Assembly: GCF_000485595.1 (NCBI RefSeq)
Contig: NW_014577680.1
Location: 151,304 to 173,384 of the forward strand
DNA from: Priapulus caudatus
Taxonomy: Eukaryota > Priapulida > Priapulimorpha > Priapulimorphida > Priapulidae
DNA length: 22,081 nt
Direction of reading: 5' to 3'
Part shown: positions 18,427 to 22,081 of the stretch, piece after piece
How positions within the stretch are numbered: the first letter of the stretch is position 1
How the letters are laid out: each line of letters starts with the position of its first letter
Notes under the pieces: generated by a model
The model's database searches: none
What the model was told of the DNA's origin: nothing
Seen by the model: the letters and a program-made list of their open reading frames with translations, nothing else
Made by a program: the position numbers and the translations under genes

Positions 18427-18938
18427 GTGCAGCTGACAGCGGCGCTGTAGCCGGGCCGCCGCCTGAAACCACAAAGGGGAAGAATGAACAAAATTCGTTC
18501 AAATGCTACTGTTGCCAGGGTGATTGCCAAACGCTAGCACAGTGTAAGAGATTCAAGGATATGGGATACAAGGGTAGACTTAGCTACGTTTACAAGAATA
18601 AGCTGTGCTTAAATTGTTTGAAATGGAAACATTTAGCGCGCGACTGCCGTCTGGACAGTAGGTGTAGAGTGTCTGGATGCACTAGAAAAACACGACACAC
18701 TTTTGCATGCTTGCGGTTCTGTGACAGCGTGTCACACGTAGGTGATGTTGTTAGATCAGAATCAGCGGGGGGTGTAACTAACATCTGTACTCTGATAAAA
18801 TCAGGTGGCAAAGTGTGTATGCGGATACTGCCTGTCCGAGTGTTGAATGGCGATAAGTGTATTGAAACCTATGCGATGTTAGACCAAGGTGCTGAACGTA
18901 GTCATTGTGTACTAATAAGGTATAGCAGAGGAGCATAG
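18399..18938 (+). pseudogene. BEL-B zinc knuckles and protease start
   Basis: The frame has a first cysteine cluster (CYCCQGDCQTLAQC) whose expected histidine is Gln. An intact CX2CX4HX4C knuckle (CLNCLKWKHLARDC) and a third C/H group follow. The protease active-site region follows as AMLDQGAER, with Gln at the position usually Thr or Ser. It overlaps the end of the gag frame and breaks at 18938. Protease-like sequence continues in another frame from about 18958 to 19108 (with ISTVNGVSHYDD), ending at a stop. Confidence 0.75.
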
Positions 18939-19067
18939 CGGTTAGAAACAAAGGCCAACTCAGTTCAGGTATTAGTACAGTTAATGGTGTCAGCCATTAC
19001 GATGATGGAGTTGAAACTAGTTTACAGCTATTGTCACACGATAAGTCGGAGTCGGTGAGAGTAGGTA

Positions 19068-20403
19068 ATGCGTGGTGGTACCCATGTTTTGCTGCTAGCT
19101 CCAAATAGCCATGCGGCTACTTTATTAATTTCTTTAATTGAGCTGCTACAGTACCCACGATTTGGCGGGCTCAGCCTGCCGCAAGCAGCAGCCATTGGCA
19201 TGTTTCAATGTCCTCATACGGTGCCAGCACCTGAAGTGTTTTGGTCGTTAGAAGAGAGACGAGGTGCCCGACGAGAACCCTACGCTGTGCGCTCTATTCT
19301 CGGCTGGACGGTCGTTGGACGCCACTGGATGATAGAGCGGCAACCCAACGGGACACGTGAATATCATCAATTCCGAAGAAAGAATCAATGCGGAGGAGCT
19401 GCAGAAATTATGGAGCACGACTTCAAAGATACAAGCGTCAATCAGAGACATGTCAGTGGAGGACAAGCAAGCGCTATGCCGTGATAAGTCGACGGCAAAC
19501 TTGCTTAATGGGCATTATGAGATGGCGCTGCCGTGGCGGGTGAAAAATGTCAACCTGCCGTGTAACAAAGCAATGGCTCTGTCAAGACTGAGGTCGTTAA
19601 AGAGGAAGTTGGACAAAGATAAGAACCTGAAGGAGAAATATGAGAAGCAGGTCAACGATTATGTCGACAAGGGGTATGCCACAGCTGTCGGTGTTGACGA
19701 TAGCGGCACACCAGGGAAGACGTGGTACCTACCCCACCACGCAGTCTTCAATCCGCATAAGCCAGGCAAGGTTCGAGTGGTTTTCGATGCCGCAGCAAAG
19801 TACAATGGGAGCGTCATTAAAATGACGAATTGTTGCATGGACCTGACCTTGCTAATAGCTTGGTAGAGGTGCTGATCAAGTTCAGACAGGAACCTGTAGC
19901 CATAATTGCCAACGTCGAGGGAATGTTCAATCAAGTCCGTGTTTGCGACTATGACACCGACGCTCTAAGGTTTTGTGGTGGACACCGGCGACACCTCTCT
20001 ACCACCGGATGTCTTCAAGATGTTAGTGCACGTGTTTGGTGCGACTTCGTCACCTAGCAACGCCATGTTCGCTTTGCAGCGGACAGCAGAAGACAACGCC
20101 GATGAGTTTAATCATGAAGCGGTAGACACGATCAGCAAGAATTTTTATGTCGATGACCTTCTGAAGTCAGTCGCGACCATCGAAGAAGCAGACAGTCTGG
20201 TGCCTGAAGTAACCGCACTCCTGAAGCGCGGTGGGGTTTCGCTTGACAAGTGGATCAGCAATAGCAGGGACGTACTAAGAAATATACCTGACAGCGAGAA
20301 ATCACCTCGTTCGTCAATCTCGATTTCGACGATGAGCTGCCGGCAGATCGAGCCTTGGGTGTTGGGTGGGATGTCAACAAGATACGTTCGTCTTTTGGGT
20401 TAA
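19068..20403 (+). pseudogene. BEL-B reverse transcriptase, frameshifted
   Basis: Four overlapping frames carry successive RT blocks. 19068-19484 has the pol entry block ([16 protein letters not shown]). 19357-19866 has KTWYLPHHAVFNP and KVRVVFDAAAKYNG. 19830-20057 has [10 protein letters not shown] and the motif A region [12 protein letters not shown]. 19975-20403 has [20 protein letters not shown] and FYVDD. Motif A shows Asn where the family, and BEL-A, have the catalytic Asp. With that and the frame changes near 19380, 19830, 19970 and 20350 the enzyme cannot be functional. Confidence 0.8.
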
Positions 20404-21181
20404 AGTCGAGAAGAAACCGTACACGCGCCGCGGTGTACTATCAACAGCTGCCTCCCTATTCGACCCGCTCGGACTTGTGTCTCCGGTGACGCTGAAGGCC
20501 AAGCTGATGCTGCAGAAGCTGTGTCGCACGCAAGTGGGATGGGATGATGAGATGTCAGACTGCGATATAGGGTCATGGTGCGCCTGGTTGGACGAGCTGC
20601 GCGTCTCCCGCGTAGTCTTCTGGACTGATTCGATGATTACACTGGCGTATATCAAGAATATGAAGACACGTTTCAAGACGTTTGTTGCCAATAGACTGAC
20701 ACAAATTCATGAGACTACGGAGCCGGAGCAGTGGCGGCATGTGCCTAGCAACATGAATCCAGCCGATCTCGCATCACGGGGATTCAGTGCTACTGACACC
20801 GCTAAGCTACAGTTTTGGTTGCATGGCCCGACGTTTCTACTGGGTGATGAGAAGACTTGGCCAGCTGTAAACAAGGAGGATGTTTCTCAGGCAGCGCTTG
20901 GCGAGGAGATCAGAAAGGAAGGAGCAGTAAATCTGATTGAAGCTGCCGGGAAAAGCAATGTCATCAGGGCATTAATCGATCGTCACTCGTCATGGTATCG
21001 GCTGCGGCGTGCCTGCGCCTGGCTGCTGCGATTTAAGGCTTACTGTGCCAACAAATACTTGAAGAAGAGAAAGGAGCTTATCACCGGTCACCTGTCAGTT
21101 ACAGAATTGGAAGCCGCATCGGCTGGTATTGTGCGCTACGTTTCTAGAGACGAGATATGGCGAAGAAACTTAAGCGACTGA
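20366..21181 (+). pseudogene. BEL-B RT connection and RNase H with internal deletion
   Basis: The frame starts at the conserved RRGVLS and FDPLG block. It jumps from WCAWLDEL directly to VVFWTDS (about 20600-20625). BEL-A has about 100 residues between the same blocks, containing the RNase H Asp (FADAS) and Glu (RLEL). Both are absent here, so RNase H is dead. Beyond the deletion the order is normal: KTFVANRL, EQWRHVPS, NPADLASRG, and then a linker towards integrase (SSWYRLRRACAWLLRF). This part keeps an open frame for 271 codons. Confidence 0.8.
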
Positions 21182-21252
21182 CAGCTGCCGTCAACCGTGC
21201 TATGATCAAGCAAGTTGGCTAAGCTAGCCCGTGCTGAGGACGGGATCATCAG

Positions 21253-22081
21253 GTGGGTGGACGCCTCAGCAAGCCCCAGCCCTGCCAAGCAGTGCGAAAT
21301 CAAGTGATTCTGCCGCAGCGCCACGTAGTGACGACGCTTATCGCTAGGCACCTTCATGAAACCAACGGGCATATCGGACCGCAGCATCTACTAGCCAGTC
21401 TTCGAGATAAATATTGGGTTGTAGCGGGTATCCAAGCCTGTAAATCCATCACGAGTAAATGCATCAGCTGCCGCCGCCGACGGCAAGCACCAGGCAAGCA
21501 GCTAATGGGAAACCTGCCTGCCGAACGCCTGACGCCGGGAAAACCTCCATTCGCGTATGTAGGCGTCGACTTTTTCGGTCCAATACTGGTTACGGTCAAG
21601 CGTAGTAAACTGCAAGAGATATGGATGTTTGTTCACCTGTCTGACTACACGAGCTATACACATTGAGGTGACGCACTCATTGGACACGGAATCGTTCTTG
21701 GGTGCTATCACGCGGTTCATAAGCCGCAGAGGAAGACACATGCAAGGTGTGGTCTGACAACGGAACAAAACCTGCGAGCGGGCGACCGAGGAGTTAAGAG
21801 GCGGGTACTCGCGAATGGAATGGGAAAAGGATTCATGCCTCGTTGATGCAAAAGGGCATCGACTGGTACTTCCAGCCACCCGCATGCAAGTCACATGGGA
21901 GGTGTCTGTGAACGGATGGTGCGCTCAGTGCGAACGATACTGAGAGCATTAGTCGGTCAACTGCTGCTGAAAGGATGAATCGCTGCTGACGTTATGGCTG
22001 AAGCCGAGCGAATAATAAATAGCCGACCGATTACCAAGTCGGTAGTGACGTGGATGATGGCTCGGCCGCTTTCGCCTAACG
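21253..22081 (+). pseudogene. BEL-B integrase, frameshifted and cut by window edge
   Basis: The frame 21253-21666 holds the N-terminal zinc-binding region (HETNGH, then CISC) and the catalytic core start with VGVDFFGP (Asp codon 21568-21570). Other frames follow: [19 protein letters not shown] (about 21664-21720), WSDNGT (Asp at 21756-21758), [10 protein letters not shown] (about 21855-21880), [20 protein letters not shown] (Glu at 21910-21912) and AEAERIINSRPITK (about 21990-22037). The D, D, E residues all survive but lie in different frames, so the gene is broken. The C-terminal DUF5641 region lies beyond the window. Confidence 0.8.

Larger units (their letters stand above)
16600..22081 (+). 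mobile_element. BEL/Pao retrotransposon BEL-B, decayed, runs off window
   Basis: Order on the plus strand: LTR, leader, gag remnants, zinc knuckles and protease, RT, RNase H, integrase. All pieces are in the right order, but frame changes occur in every domain. The integrase is still incomplete at the window edge, so DUF5641 and the 3' LTR would lie beyond. LTR similarity assigns it to the same family as BEL-C. Confidence 0.85.

Overview
This window is intergenic or intronic DNA from an animal genome, made mostly of transposable elements in different stages of decay. The evidence is spliceable exons with GT-AG borders, two BEL/Pao LTR retrotransposons plus a fragment of a third, hAT-type DNA transposons, a tRNA-derived SINE-like unit, a TA-flanked MITE and long CA and TA microsatellites. 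BEL/Pao elements and a repeat opening with AGCTCACC hairpins and GTCC/GTCT tetramers suggest a marine invertebrate, possibly a mollusc or other lophotrochozoan. The species call is inference only. No single-copy host gene was recognised.

Layout. 191-397: SINE-like unit. 398-4438: apparently full-length hAT transposon. Its transposase gene lies on the minus strand (3969 to 928) in six exons that I could join phase by phase into a 742-codon frame with no internal stop. 4439-about 9543: minus-strand BEL/Pao element (BEL-A) with candidate 5' LTR, gag-protease ORF and pol ORF; it is cut off after RNase H by the hAT insertion. 9617-about 10440: nested minisatellite and CA array. 10691-13411: several minus-strand open frames of unknown or hAT origin, with a Helentron-like repeat (11341-12120) in a possible intron. 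13968-14158: MITE with TA duplications. 14669-14708: TA microsatellite. 15331-15555: PHD-finger-like remnant. 15556-16445: 3' end (pol tail, polypurine tract, LTR) of a minus-strand BEL/Pao copy (BEL-C). 16600-22081: plus-strand BEL/Pao copy (BEL-B) with an LTR of the same family as BEL-C, heavily frameshifted gag, protease, RT, RNase H and integrase, running off the window edge.

How it fits together. The hAT landed in the pol gene of BEL-A, and BEL-C landed in the PHD-like sequence, so the window records nested insertions. BEL-B and BEL-C place related LTRs in inverted orientation about 600 bp apart. BEL-A is nearly open (one frame break between protease and pol, another near its truncated end). 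BEL-B has many frame breaks, a replaced RT catalytic aspartate and a deletion through RNase H. The hAT gene is the best preserved and is the most notable object in the window.
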